A DNA stretch of 64,000 bases from Gillisia limnaea DSM 15749 (GTDB lineage: Bacteria > Bacteroidota > Bacteroidia > Flavobacteriales > Flavobacteriaceae): positions 2,166,572 through 2,230,571 of the forward strand of contig NZ_JH594606.1 in the NCBI RefSeq assembly GCF_000243235.1, read 5' to 3'. Of this stretch, positions 45,300 to 53,761 are shown one piece after another; positions within the stretch are counted from its first letter, which is position 1; every line of letters begins with the position of its first letter. A program made the translations under genes and the position numbers. Below the pieces are notes generated by a model. It was not told the DNA's origin, did not search any database, and was given only the letters and a program-made list of their open reading frames with translations.

Positions 45300-48200
45300 A
45301 TGAGTAAAACTTCTATTGCCCAAAATTTTGCTAAGTCTCTGCCACAACAGAAACTGCTGGATTCTCTCGTCCTGTCCTCAGAAAATACCTCCAAAATTCA
45401 CCTTAAAGGCCTTGTGGGTTCTGCCCTGTCTTTTTCAATTGCCAATGCCTTTGAAGATGCAGAAATGCCTTTCCTACTCGTTTTTAATGATAAGGAGGAA
45501 GCGGCCTATTACCTCAATGACCTGGAGCAACTGGTAGGGGAGAAGAATGTGCTTTTTTACCCCGGTAGCTACCGCCGACCCTACCAAATGGAGGAAATCG
45601 ATAATGCCAACGTGCTTTTACGGGCAGAGGTATTGAACCGCATTAATTCCCGGAAAAAACCGGCGATTATTGTCACCTATCCCGATGCGCTTTTTGAAAA
45701 AGTGGTGACCCGGAAGGAACTGGACAGGAGCACTTTAAAAATATCAGTCAGTGACCAGCTATCCCTGGATTTCGTAAACGAAGTGCTTTTCGAATATAAA
45801 TTCAGGCGGGTGGATTTTGTGACCGAGCCCGGAGAATTTTCGGTAAGAGGAGGAATCATAGATGTCTTTTCTTTCAGCAATGATGAGCCTTACCGAATCG
45901 AATTTTTTGGAGACGAGGTAGATAGCATCCGAAGTTTTGATGTGGAAACCCAACTTTCTACAGAAAAGGTGAAGAAAATTTCGGTGATGCCGAATGTGGA
46001 GAACAAAAAACTGGATGACACTTCGACTGCGCTCAGTGGGACAAGGGAAAGTTTTTTGAAATATATATCGGCCAACACCGTGATCTTTATGAAAGATCTC
46101 GACCTGTTTTCGGCACAAATGGATAAACTTTTCAGCAAGGCTGAAGAAGCTTTTAAAACTATTTCCGAAGAAATAAAACACAGCAAACCCGAAGAGCTTT
46201 TTTGCGATTCTGAAATGATCAAAAGGCAGATGCTGGGGTTCAGCGTGGTGGAATTGAGCACGCAGACCTATCTTAAACCTGAGGGGGTTATAGAATTCAA
46301 CACCAAACCTCAACCTTCTTTTAACAAACAATTCGAATTGTTGATCGATAATCTTATTGAAAATACGGAGGCAGGTTACACCAATTATATTTTCTGCGTT
46401 AGCGAGCAACAGGCCAAGCGTTTCCATGACATTTTTGACGACCAGGATAGAGAAGTGAAATATCACACTTTAGTTCTCTCAATGTTTCAGGGATTTATAG
46501 ATGATGCTACAAAAATGGTGTGCTATACAGATCACCAGATCTTTGAACGTTACCTTAAATTTCATCTAAAAAGTGGCTATGCGAAAAAGCAGGCCATTAG
46601 CTTTAAAGAACTCAGCAACCTGGAAGTGGGCGATTACGTTACCCATATTGACCACGGAATTGGAAGATTTGGTGGACTTCAGAAGATCGATGTAGAGGGA
46701 AAAATGCAAGAAGCGATTAAACTGGTATATGGGGAGCGTGATATTTTGTACCTGAGCATTCACTCCCTGCACAAGATCTCAAAATTTAACGGCAAAGACG
46801 GAAAACCGCCAAAAATATACAAGCTGGGTAGCAATGCCTGGAAGAATTTAAAGGAAAAGACGAAGTCACGGGTAAAGCACATCGCCTATAATCTTATTGA
46901 ATTATACGCCAAGCGAAGGCTGCAAAAAGGATTTGCCTTTGGTCCCGATTCCTATTTACAACACGAACTGGAAGCTTCCTTTATTTACGAAGACACTCCA
47001 GATCAAACCACGGCTACGGCTGCGGTGAAGGAAGATATGGAAACCGAAAGACCCATGGACCGACTCGTGTGCGGGGATGTTGGATTCGGAAAGACGGAAG
47101 TTGCCATTCGCGCTGCTTTTAAAGCGGTGGACAACGGGAAGCAGGTTGCAGTTCTGGTGCCTACTACAATTCTTGCTTTTCAGCATCATAAAACCTTTAC
47201 CGAGAGACTGAAGGATTTTCCTGTAACCGTAGATTATCTCAACCGTTTCCGCACCGCAAAAGAACGCCGGGAAACCCTGGCCGATCTTGAGAGCGGAAGG
47301 GTAGATATTATCATTGGAACCCATCAGCTGGTGAGTAAGGCCGTGAAATTTAAAGATCTTGGATTGCTCATTGTAGATGAGGAACAAAAATTTGGAGTGG
47401 CGGTAAAGGATAAGCTGAAGACCATAAAGGAAAATGTAGATACCTTAACTTTAACAGCAACGCCCATTCCACGTACATTGCAGTTTAGTTTAATGGCTGC
47501 AAGAGATCTTTCTACTATTACTACTGCGCCACCAAACCGCTACCCAATTGAAACCCAAGTGGTTCGGTTTACAGAGGAAACCATACGAGATGCGATCTCT
47601 TACGAGATACAGCGTGGGGGGCAGGTTTTCTTTATACATAACAGGATAGAAAACATCAAGGAAGTTGCCGGCATGATACAGCGGCTGGTACCAGATGCAA
47701 AAGTAGGAATAGGCCATGGGCAAATGGAAGGAAAAAAGCTGGAGAATTTGATGCTGGCTTTTATGAACGGGGAGTTTGATGTGCTGGTCTCTACCACTAT
47801 TGTTGAAAGCGGACTCGATGTGACCAATGCCAATACGATTTTTATCAACAATGCCAATAACTTTGGACTATCAGATCTTCACCAAATGCGGGGCCGGGTG
47901 GGCCGAAGCAATAAAAAAGCATTCTGCTATTTTATCACTCCACCATACTCTGCAATGACAGATGATGCGAGAAAGAGAATAACCGCTTTGGAGCAGTTCA
48001 GCGAGCTGGGCAGTGGGTTCAATATCGCGATGAAGGATCTTGAAATTCGCGGTGCGGGAGACCTTTTGGGTGGCGAGCAAAGCGGATTTATCAATGAGAT
48101 TGGTTTTGACACCTACCAGAAAATATTAAATGAAGCCATTGAAGAGTTGAAGGAAAACGAGTTCAAGGTTCTGTATCATAAAAATGAAGATATAGAAAGT

Positions 48201-48707
48201 AAAACTTTTGTGAAAGACACCCAGATTGATGCCGATTTTGAATTGTTGTTCCCGGATGATTACATCAACAATATTTCTGAAAGATTAAACCTCTACACCG
48301 AATTGAACGGGGTAAAAACCGAAGAGGAATTGCAAAAATTTGAAGCCAAACTGGTAGACCGTTTTGGAGAACTTCCCACCCAGGCAGCAGACCTCCTGAA
48401 CAGCGTACGAATAAAATGGATCGCTTCACACATAGGTTTGGAAAAGATTATCATGAAGCAGGGCAAACTAATAGGTTATTTTATTGCAGATCAGCAATCT
48501 GGGTTCTACCAAACCCAGGCGTTTACCAAGGTGCTACAATACGTGCAAACCCATTCTCATTCCTGCACGATGAAGGAAAAGAAAACCCGTGCAGGGTTGA
48601 GGTTGTTATTGACGTTTGAGAAGATCACATCTATTGACCGGGCGTTAAAGGTTTTGGAGCCGTTGAAAGTCCCCTTGCCCCCGAAGGGGGAATTGGTAGC
48701 CCCCTAA
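45300..48707 (+). CDS. mfd: Transcription-repair coupling factor Mfd
   Basis: 1135 residues. Removes stalled RNA polymerase and recruits nucleotide excision repair. The UvrB-like N-terminal part (GSYRRPYQMEEIDNANVLLRAEVLN) is followed by the RNA-polymerase-interaction domain (about 435-520: NLEVGDYVTHIDHGIGRFGGL). The helicase has CGDVGFGKTEVAIRAAF and VDEEQKFGV, LTLTATPIPRTLQF, and MRGRVGRSNKKAFCYF. The C-terminal TRCF domain is present. Two repeat-derived additions are seen: an in-frame palindrome at 46018-46046 (residues about 240-249) and a tail PLPPKGELVAP encoded by a palindrome at 48678-48694. An expected promoter lies upstream. Confidence 0.96.
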   Translation: MSKTSIAQNFAKSLPQQKLLDSLVLSSENTSKIHLKGLVGSALSFSIANAFEDAEMPFLLVFNDKEEAAYYLNDLEQLVGEKNVLFYPGSYRRPYQMEEIDNANVLLRAEVLNRINSRKKPAIIVTYPDALFEKVVTRKELDRSTLKISVSDQLSLDFVNEVLFEYKFRRVDFVTEPGEFSVRGGIIDVFSFSNDEPYRIEFFGDEVDSIRSFDVETQLSTEKVKKISVMPNVENKKLDDTSTALSGTRESFLKYISANTVIFMKDLDLFSAQMDKLFSKAEEAFKTISEEIKHSKPEELFCDSEMIKRQMLGFSVVELSTQTYLKPEGVIEFNTKPQPSFNKQFELLIDNLIENTEAGYTNYIFCVSEQQAKRFHDIFDDQDREVKYHTLVLSMFQGFIDDATKMVCYTDHQIFERYLKFHLKSGYAKKQAISFKELSNLEVGDYVTHIDHGIGRFGGLQKIDVEGKMQEAIKLVYGERDILYLSIHSLHKISKFNGKDGKPPKIYKLGSNAWKNLKEKTKSRVKHIAYNLIELYAKRRLQKGFAFGPDSYLQHELEASFIYEDTPDQTTATAAVKEDMETERPMDRLVCGDVGFGKTEVAIRAAFKAVDNGKQVAVLVPTTILAFQHHKTFTERLKDFPVTVDYLNRFRTAKERRETLADLESGRVDIIIGTHQLVSKAVKFKDLGLLIVDEEQKFGVAVKDKLKTIKENVDTLTLTATPIPRTLQFSLMAARDLSTITTAPPNRYPIETQVVRFTEETIRDAISYEIQRGGQVFFIHNRIENIKEVAGMIQRLVPDAKVGIGHGQMEGKKLENLMLAFMNGEFDVLVSTTIVESGLDVTNANTIFINNANNFGLSDLHQMRGRVGRSNKKAFCYFITPPYSAMTDDARKRITALEQFSELGSGFNIAMKDLEIRGAGDLLGGEQSGFINEIGFDTYQKILNEAIEELKENEFKVLYHKNEDIESKTFVKDTQIDADFELLFPDDYINNISERLNLYTELNGVKTEEELQKFEAKLVDRFGELPTQAADLLNSVRIKWIASHIGLEKIIMKQGKLIGYFIADQQSGFYQTQAFTKVLQYVQTHSHSCTMKEKKTRAGLRLLLTFEKITSIDRALKVLEPLKVPLPPKGELVAP
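46018..46046. repeat. REP-like palindrome inserted in frame in mfd
   Basis: A repeat-like sequence centred on TTCGACTGCGCTCAGTGGG, of the kind normally found between genes in this family, lies inside mfd. It encodes a DTSTALSGT segment that related Mfd proteins, as I recall them, lack. The reading frame is kept. Confidence 0.6.
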
Positions 48708-48724
48708 CCCCCGAAGGGGGAATT
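48678..48724. repeat. Two palindromes CCCCCGAAGGGGGAATT at the mfd 3' end
   Basis: The 17-mer occurs twice (48678-48694, 48708-48724). The first is inside the last codons of mfd and the second is just after the stop. It may also act as terminator, with the T-rich AATTTTAAAT following. Confidence 0.7.
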
Positions 48725-48860
48725 TTAAATTTAAAAGCCCCACAGGATTTAGCCGGTGAGGGCTATGATTTTGGATTTTAATCTTTTCTTTTGAACAAAT
48801 GGCCCTATTATTTATATGTATCTGAAGCTAGGCAAATTTAAAGCAGCATTGGAAAACAAT

Positions 48861-49552
48861 TCATAATTTTCGTAATATGATCGATTGCTCCTGCTTCCCA
48901 ACCAACGATTTTAATTCTAACCTATCCCTAGATCGCCTAGTAATTAAATAATAGATTTTCATATCAGGATTGTAATAAGTCACGGCTGACTCTTTTAAGT
49001 GCACCTCAATTTCCGTTCTATAGCCAAAAAGACTATCTGCAGGAATTGAAATCTCCCTGGAGCCAATCCAGGAAAAGGTCAAATATTGAATGTAATGGTC
49101 ATAAATTGACAGCTGAGGAAATTCCCCATCATCATTGGAAATAAAACCTGTAACAATTTTTTTCTCTTTATTCTGCACCAAAAGATTCACACCAGGATGA
49201 GGTTCTCCATCACTGTTGTAAACCCTAATTCGTAAAAATAATTTTTCCCGATCATTGAGATCCTTTTTCTCAGTTTAACCTCACTTTGAAGAATTGTGTC
49301 CTGAGGTTTGTATTTAAAAACAATGGTGTCCCTTGAAATATGATAATTTCCACCTGAAATCGTTTTTTGTCCCAAATGCTCATAAGTGGTTTTATCAAAA
49401 GGTCCATTAACTTTAAAATTATATGTAACACCTAAATCGGCAATTATGAGGGATGGATCAATTAATTGATAGGTGCCAGTAATTTCCTGAGAAATAGCCT
49501 GATATGAAAATAAAAATAGTGAAAGATAGATAAATTTTTTAACAGCCAGCAT
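48861..49552 (-). pseudogene. Secreted carboxypeptidase-regulatory-like domain protein, split by a single-base frameshift
   Basis: Minus-strand gene. MLAVKKFIYLSLFLFSYQAISQ from the ATG at 49552 is a signal peptide, followed by about 75 residues in one frame. After the A5 run (T5 at 49264-49268 on the plus strand) the protein continues in another frame as LNDREKLFLRIRVYNSDGEPHPGVNLLVQN to the stop at 48861. VYNSDGEPHPGVNLLV resembles the start of a carboxypeptidase-regulatory-like (beta-sandwich) domain. The total length lacks one base to be in frame, so adding one A to the run restores a protein of about 230 residues. Causes could be decay, phase variation or a sequencing error. Its start overlaps the extended frame of the lipoprotein gene at 49636. 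Confidence 0.72.
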
Positions 49553-49635
49553 TTTTTCCTTTTTGTGTTTTTGTATTTCCATTTACATCTTTCCCTGTGA
49601 GTTCAACTGCAATGACATCTTTTATTCTTTTCCTA

Positions 49636-50154
49636 TCATCTGGATTTGTAACATTTGCAACAAACCACGATATACTTATTAGTTCCAGGTTCACTCTTTA
49701 CAAATTTTGACACTAAAATACCATTTTTCACCCGGTATCCTTTAATAAATTTAAGGTTGAGATCTGAAATAATGATCCTTCCGCTGAACAGGTTCTTGTT
49801 CTCACCCTGTTCATCGGCTATCATTTTGAATAGAACACTTTTAAGTTCTCCGTCGATTTTAAGGAGTAGTATTCGACTGTAAACACCGGCATATTTAGTT
49901 TTTACTGGAATAACGGTCAAGTGTTGGTGACTGTTATTTATGGTTTCAAACTGCATCTGGTTGTAAAAGATACTAAGCTCGCTGCTCTTACCGGATTTCC
50001 CGACAGTAAGATTATGAAGTAAATCTACCGCCTCTTTTTTAGAAACGGTAGTAAAGTGATTTTTCGAGTTTTTATCCTGAGGTCCAGTCAATTCCTCTTT
50101 TTCACAGGAAAACATAAAAAAGAGAGCCACAACCACTAAGTAAATTTTCTTCAT
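49636..50154 (-). CDS. Putative lipoprotein, unknown function; possibly frameshifted at its 3' end
   Basis: 172 residues as read, with a lipoprotein signal (YLVVVALFFMFSCEKEE). The body has beta-type strands such as LTVIPVKTKYAGVYSRILLLKIDG and LFSGRIIISDLNLKFIKGYRVKNGILV. The present end CCKCYKSR looks unnatural. A second frame from about 49670 is open for roughly 45 more codons (WFVANVTNPDDRKRIKDVI and on) to TAA at 49539, overlapping the start of the downstream gene by 14 bp. That is typical for operons and suggests a one-base insertion here. Family unknown. Confidence 0.6.
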   Translation of the reverse strand: MKKIYLVVVALFFMFSCEKEELTGPQDKNSKNHFTTVSKKEAVDLLHNLTVGKSGKSSELSIFYNQMQFETINNSHQHLTVIPVKTKYAGVYSRILLLKIDGELKSVLFKMIADEQGENKNLFSGRIIISDLNLKFIKGYRVKNGILVSKFVKSEPGTNKYIVVCCKCYKSR

Positions 50155-50797
50155 TTAAATGGATTTTTAAAAGTTGATTAAAAATTTCGCATTTAAATGT
50201 GTAGGGACACCAAGCTTAAAAAGCAACAGAAATTATTTGAAAGGGCAATATATATATATTAAAATTCCAAAATTTTTTGAGAATAAAATTTATTTTTAGC
50301 TTTTTTACCCAAGTCTTTTCAAGGTTTATTATGAAGTAGACCTTAAATGGAAAGATATAGATATTGTAATGGAAAAAGGAAAATCCGTGCCGGGTTGAGG
50401 TTGTTATTGACGTTTGAGAAGATCACTTCGGTAGACAAGGCTTTGAAGGTATTAGAGCCGCTAAAAGCCCCCTTGCCCCAGAAGTTTCGGGAGAATAAGA
50501 AACCGCTGCGCAAAGTTTAACTTCGTTGATTTTTCGATTTTATTACTTTGAGCTTTTCATTGCAGGTTAAAAATCTTTAGTTATCCAAAGACTTGCAACT
50601 TTGCAGCGAAATAATTTTTAACTATCATCAAATATAAACATCTGGAAGTCAAGACACTTTCAGATGTTTATAAATTAATTTATGATTACAGTATGCACGA
50701 CATCATGAGACCTCTTGCAGTTAGTTTCCTGACTTTGCATCGGAAACCTAAACAAAAATATCTACAACTTCCAACCAATTAATTAAACTCTAAATTA
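50155..50797. other. Spacer with the mfd-tail remnant and AT-rich sequence
   Basis: Apart from the mfd-like remnant (50383-50520), this region is AT-rich without genes. At 50248-50284 there is a segment (core ATATATTAAAATTCC...TTTTGAGAA) that recurs with about 90% identity at 53452-53482. Both could be relics of one dispersed sequence. Nothing else was recognised. Confidence 0.35.
50383..50520 (+). pseudogene. Second, diverged copy of the mfd 3' end
   Basis: It encodes 45 codons ending in TAA. It starts IRAGLRLLLTFEKITSVDKA and goes on through LKVLEPLKAPLPQK, aligning to the Mfd C-terminus (TRAGLRLLLTFEKITSIDRA, LKVLEPLKVPLPPK). The amino-acid changes are conservative and many codon changes are silent. 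So this is the tail of a different mfd allele and not a random copy. The region upstream of 50380 is not mfd. The final residues after LPQK are junk. Confidence 0.82.
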
Positions 50798-50832
50798 AAA
50801 AGTACCTATTTAAGTACTTTTAATTATCTTTG
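50798..50832 (+). promoter_or_regulatory. Operator and promoter of yefM-yoeB
   Basis: A perfect palindrome, AAAAGTAC (50798-50805) with GTACTTTT (50814-50821), overlaps the upstream edge of the consensus -7 box TATCTTTG (50825-50832). The yefM ATG is 5 bp after the box, so the mRNA is nearly leaderless. YefM represses its own operon, which fits the position of the palindrome. Confidence 0.7.
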
Positions 50833-50836
50833 CATT

Positions 50837-51085
50837 ATGGAAACAGTAAATTATACAGAATTTCGTGCAAATCTAAAACATTGGTTCGATAAAGTAGTGA
50901 ATGACGTAAGCGATATTATTATCAGGCGTAAAAGCGGTAAAGACCTCGTATTAATTTCTCTGGACGAATACAACTCACTTAAGGAAACCACCTATTTGCT
51001 AACAGGAAAAAACAGAGATATTTTATTAAACTCTATTAAAGAACTGGAAGAGGGTCAAGGCGTTCAAAAAGACCTGATCGAATAG
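50837..51085 (+). CDS. yefM: YefM/Phd-family antitoxin
   Basis: 82 residues. The N-terminal Phd/YefM fold has METVNYTEFRANLKHWFDKVVND and IIIRRKSGKDLVLISLDEYNSLKETTYLL, the DNA-binding and dimer part. The C-terminal helix should wrap around the toxin. The gene directly precedes yoeB, with stop and start adjacent. The promoter carries a perfect palindromic operator for autorepression. Confidence 0.93.
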   Translation: METVNYTEFRANLKHWFDKVVNDVSDIIIRRKSGKDLVLISLDEYNSLKETTYLLTGKNRDILLNSIKELEEGQGVQKDLIE

Positions 51086-51346
51086 ATGAAGTTAACCTGG
51101 TCTACTTCTTCCTGGGAGGATTATTTGTATTGGCAAAAAGTCGATAAGAAAATAGTAAGACGAATTAATGAACTTATTAAAAGTTGTATGCGGACACCTC
51201 ATGAAGGCATAGGTAAACCCGAGGCTTTAAAGGGCGATTTACAAAGTTATTGGTCAAGACGAATAACATCAGAACATCGACTAGTTTACAAATATGAAAA
51301 TGAAGAAATATTGATAGCAGCCTGTCGTTATCATTACGGAAAATAA
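51086..51346 (+). CDS. yoeB: YoeB-family mRNA-cleaving toxin
   Basis: 86 residues, RelE-fold ribosome-dependent endoribonuclease. The conserved catalytic set is visible: Glu in GKPEALKGDL, Arg in SRRITSEHRLVYKY and the C-terminal His-Tyr in ACRYHYGK. The ATG follows the yefM stop directly, so translation is coupled. The pair looks intact and complete. Confidence 0.94.
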   Translation: MKLTWSTSSWEDYLYWQKVDKKIVRRINELIKSCMRTPHEGIGKPEALKGDLQSYWSRRITSEHRLVYKYENEEILIAACRYHYGK

Positions 51347-51597
51347 TACCGCACAGAACCTCACCCCCTAATCTGCAATTGCATCGCGTTCTTTAGGCTT
51401 TCCAAAGCTCTTATTATTATCCCAGGTGCACAAAGTCTTTTTCTCATTTATCTATCTCTCACACTCTCACGACGGTGCATTGAAAGTATGTTTAAAATTT
51501 CGCCTATAATAGAAGCCCGGTTTTGGAAGTCAGGAAACTTCCAGATGTTCTCAAATTGATACTGACCTCTAAAATACTTTAATCCTCATTGAGGGCT

Positions 51598-51745
51598 TAA
51601 CCCGCCTGACCGTCGGGCAGGCTCCCCGTCCCGATAGCTATCCGGGATGCCTGGATTTTTTAAAAATATTTTCCTCCCGATAGCAATCGGGACATACCTC
51701 GTGGGCCCGCCCGTACCGTTCGGGCGGGCCCACGAGGTTCTTGAT
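51598..51745. repeat. Cluster of GC-rich palindromes (REP-like)
   Basis: Three palindromes follow one another: GCCTGACCGTCGGGCAGGC (about 51605-51623), TCCCGATAGCAATCGGGA (51675-51692), and an 18-bp perfect stem (51696-51713 with 51721-51738, TACCGTT loop). The last has the same core and loop as the palindrome at 32783-32809. The region also holds AT-rich spacer sequence from 51347. No gene was seen between yoeB and the next minus-strand gene. Confidence 0.75.
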
Positions 51746-51751
51746 TGATAA

Positions 51752-51773
51752 AAGGCGGCATTGCCGCCGCCTT
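51752..51773 (-). terminator. Terminator of the baeRF gene
   Basis: AAGGCGGC (51752-51759) pairs with GCCGCCTT (51766-51773). On the minus strand the stem is followed by a T-run. It lies 22 bp beyond the baeRF stop. Confidence 0.75.
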
Positions 51774-51794
51774 GAATTTTTAAGTGTTGTTTAT

Positions 51795-52940
51795 TTAATA
51801 ATTAAACCGCAATAGGGCGTTCATCTTGGATTCTTTCTCCGGCATAAAAGCAGATTCTATTAAGAACACAGATCCTCCCTGTTCTATTACCTTTTTGGCA
51901 GCCAGGTTCATTAAAGAGATATTATCCCCGGTTTGACCATCCTGTACTTCTACAGACATTTTTTCCTCGTTAAAAGTTCCAAAAATATCTTCCCTGTTCT
52001 CGAGGAATAAGGTATCTACCTTTCCCTCATATATTGATGGGATTATATCTGTGATCTTGGTAGAGGTCATTTCGGGTGGTTGCTCATTGAACTCCTTCAT
52101 TTTTTCCTCTTTTTGTTTATCAAAATGAGGTTGTAACTGCTCTACTGCCTTGGCATGTAATTCCAGTATATGCTGGTTGTCATTAGGATTACCCGGCACG
52201 CATTTATCGTATAAATGATCATAGGTATTGGCCTCCTGGTATATAGGGAAAAGGTAATCTTCACAAGAAACAACTAAAGGCACAGTTTCATGATGAATTA
52301 TCTTATCTATTCCCTGGTCTACCGCTCTAAAAAATCGCAGGAATTCATCTTTTCGTTCCCTGGTGGCCGGGGCATACCCATGTTGGGTATTTATAGATCC
52401 TTTGTGATTGAGATGTTTTTCTTCAAAATCATACCCAACCCGATCCTGTAACTTTTCCGGGGCAAGATCTTCTATATCAATTTGGGTAATGCTATAGTTG
52501 GTAGCCTCATAAAATGATACTTTTTTAGGCTGTATTTCAAGAATGAAAAACTTTCCTTTTCCGGAAAACATTGGCACCAATGGTTTCAAATAGAATTCCT
52601 TACCTATATAATGATACGCTTCAAAATTTACGGGAAGGGTATAGTATTCAAATGCATTTTCTGCAGCGAAAACCGCAAGCCCGTCAGACTGGTGCCGCCA
52701 GAAATTATTGTCATCAATCAATTTTTGAAAATGCACACCAATTTTTTCAATTTTATCTTTGGAATGACCCGTTTTCTCAAGTTTGGTTTTTACTTCCTTC
52801 CACTGAGATTTTAAATGGCGCTGGTTCTTTCCTTCAAGAACGTCTTTTCCTGCACGTTGGGTTGGTATAAAAACAGAGACACAAACATCACTGTTAAAAA
52901 GTGATAAACTCGTAAAATCTTCTTTACTTATTAATGACAT
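51795..52940 (-). CDS. Bacterial archaeo-eukaryotic release-factor-like (baeRF) protein
   Basis: 381 residues. An N-terminal baeRF domain (about 1-135) is followed by a middle domain (FILEIQPKKVSFYEATNY and FLRFFRAVDQGIDK) and a C-terminal domain (VIEQGGSVFLIESAFMP). These proteins are related to eRF1/aRF1 and Dom34. Bacterial versions are thought to act on ribosomes under stress, but the precise role is not established. No GGQ motif is evident. It is a single gene with its own terminator. The subfamily (such as baeRF7) cannot be fixed without a search. Confidence 0.78.
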   Translation of the reverse strand: MSLISKEDFTSLSLFNSDVCVSVFIPTQRAGKDVLEGKNQRHLKSQWKEVKTKLEKTGHSKDKIEKIGVHFQKLIDDNNFWRHQSDGLAVFAAENAFEYYTLPVNFEAYHYIGKEFYLKPLVPMFSGKGKFFILEIQPKKVSFYEATNYSITQIDIEDLAPEKLQDRVGYDFEEKHLNHKGSINTQHGYAPATRERKDEFLRFFRAVDQGIDKIIHHETVPLVVSCEDYLFPIYQEANTYDHLYDKCVPGNPNDNQHILELHAKAVEQLQPHFDKQKEEKMKEFNEQPPEMTSTKITDIIPSIYEGKVDTLFLENREDIFGTFNEEKMSVEVQDGQTGDNISLMNLAAKKVIEQGGSVFLIESAFMPEKESKMNALLRFNY

Positions 52941-53761
52941 ATTTGATTATTTTTTTATGAGGAACAAGCCTGGTAATCAGCAATATAAAGTCCAGGTTCC
53001 TACCTATTTATAATAACTAAAAGATAAGCCGATTTGCTATGAAATCAAAGGATGAAATCGCCAGTTTGTGCTAAATATTCCTTAAAAAGATGTTATTATT
53101 TGATAATAGTATCATTTTGAAGAATTCTGTATAAACAGAATGAATGGCAGGATCACGGAAGGACCAAACTAAATGATAAATTCTTTTGTGAAAATATACA
53201 GGATTAACTGCCATTATTATTGATAGGATTTCTTCAGGAAAAACCTAAGGCCGAATCCTGAAATGAGCAATGCAAACCCTGAGAAAATGACATCAGGATC
53301 GAGGAAAAACGCCATTTCCAGTCAGCCTGACAATCCAAGAGTTGAAGTCATTTTCCATATCTTCTATCCTCATTAGGCTGCTTAAAGGCAAGTTAATTGG
53401 TAATGCTTTAATACCACAGGATAGTAAAAGTGGCAGAAATTGTTTTGAGACGGCATATATTGAAATTCTAAAATTTTTGAGAAAGAATAATTTCTGGTTA
53501 TTTCTGCAAAGTTCTATTAGGTATTTCAAACAAAATTTTTAGTCCAACCCGGGAAGGAGGAGGGAATTATTCAGTATGGTAGTTTGTGTACTAGGATCAC
53601 CGGCAGCTCGTAAAATATTAAGGTCTAATGCGCTTTAGTTCAACACTTAACATTTAAAAAAATAATATTGGATATCGGGAATTCTTATTTTGAAACAGTT
53701 ACCATTTCAAATTTTCCTCGATATTTGCGAATTAATGAGTACTAATTTAAATTAAAGTATT
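52941..53761. other. Gene-free region upstream of asnB
   Basis: 820 bp without a convincing gene. Small frames at 53293-53542 on both strands lack family features. A GATATTTG box, one mismatch from consensus, lies about 40 bp upstream of asnB and may be its promoter. The segment at 53452-53482 resembles 50248-50284. Confidence 0.4.

Noticed and set aside
53293-53542. Small frames on both strands upstream of asnB
   Set aside because: No signal peptide, domain or conservation hint; overlapping frames in AT-rich DNA.
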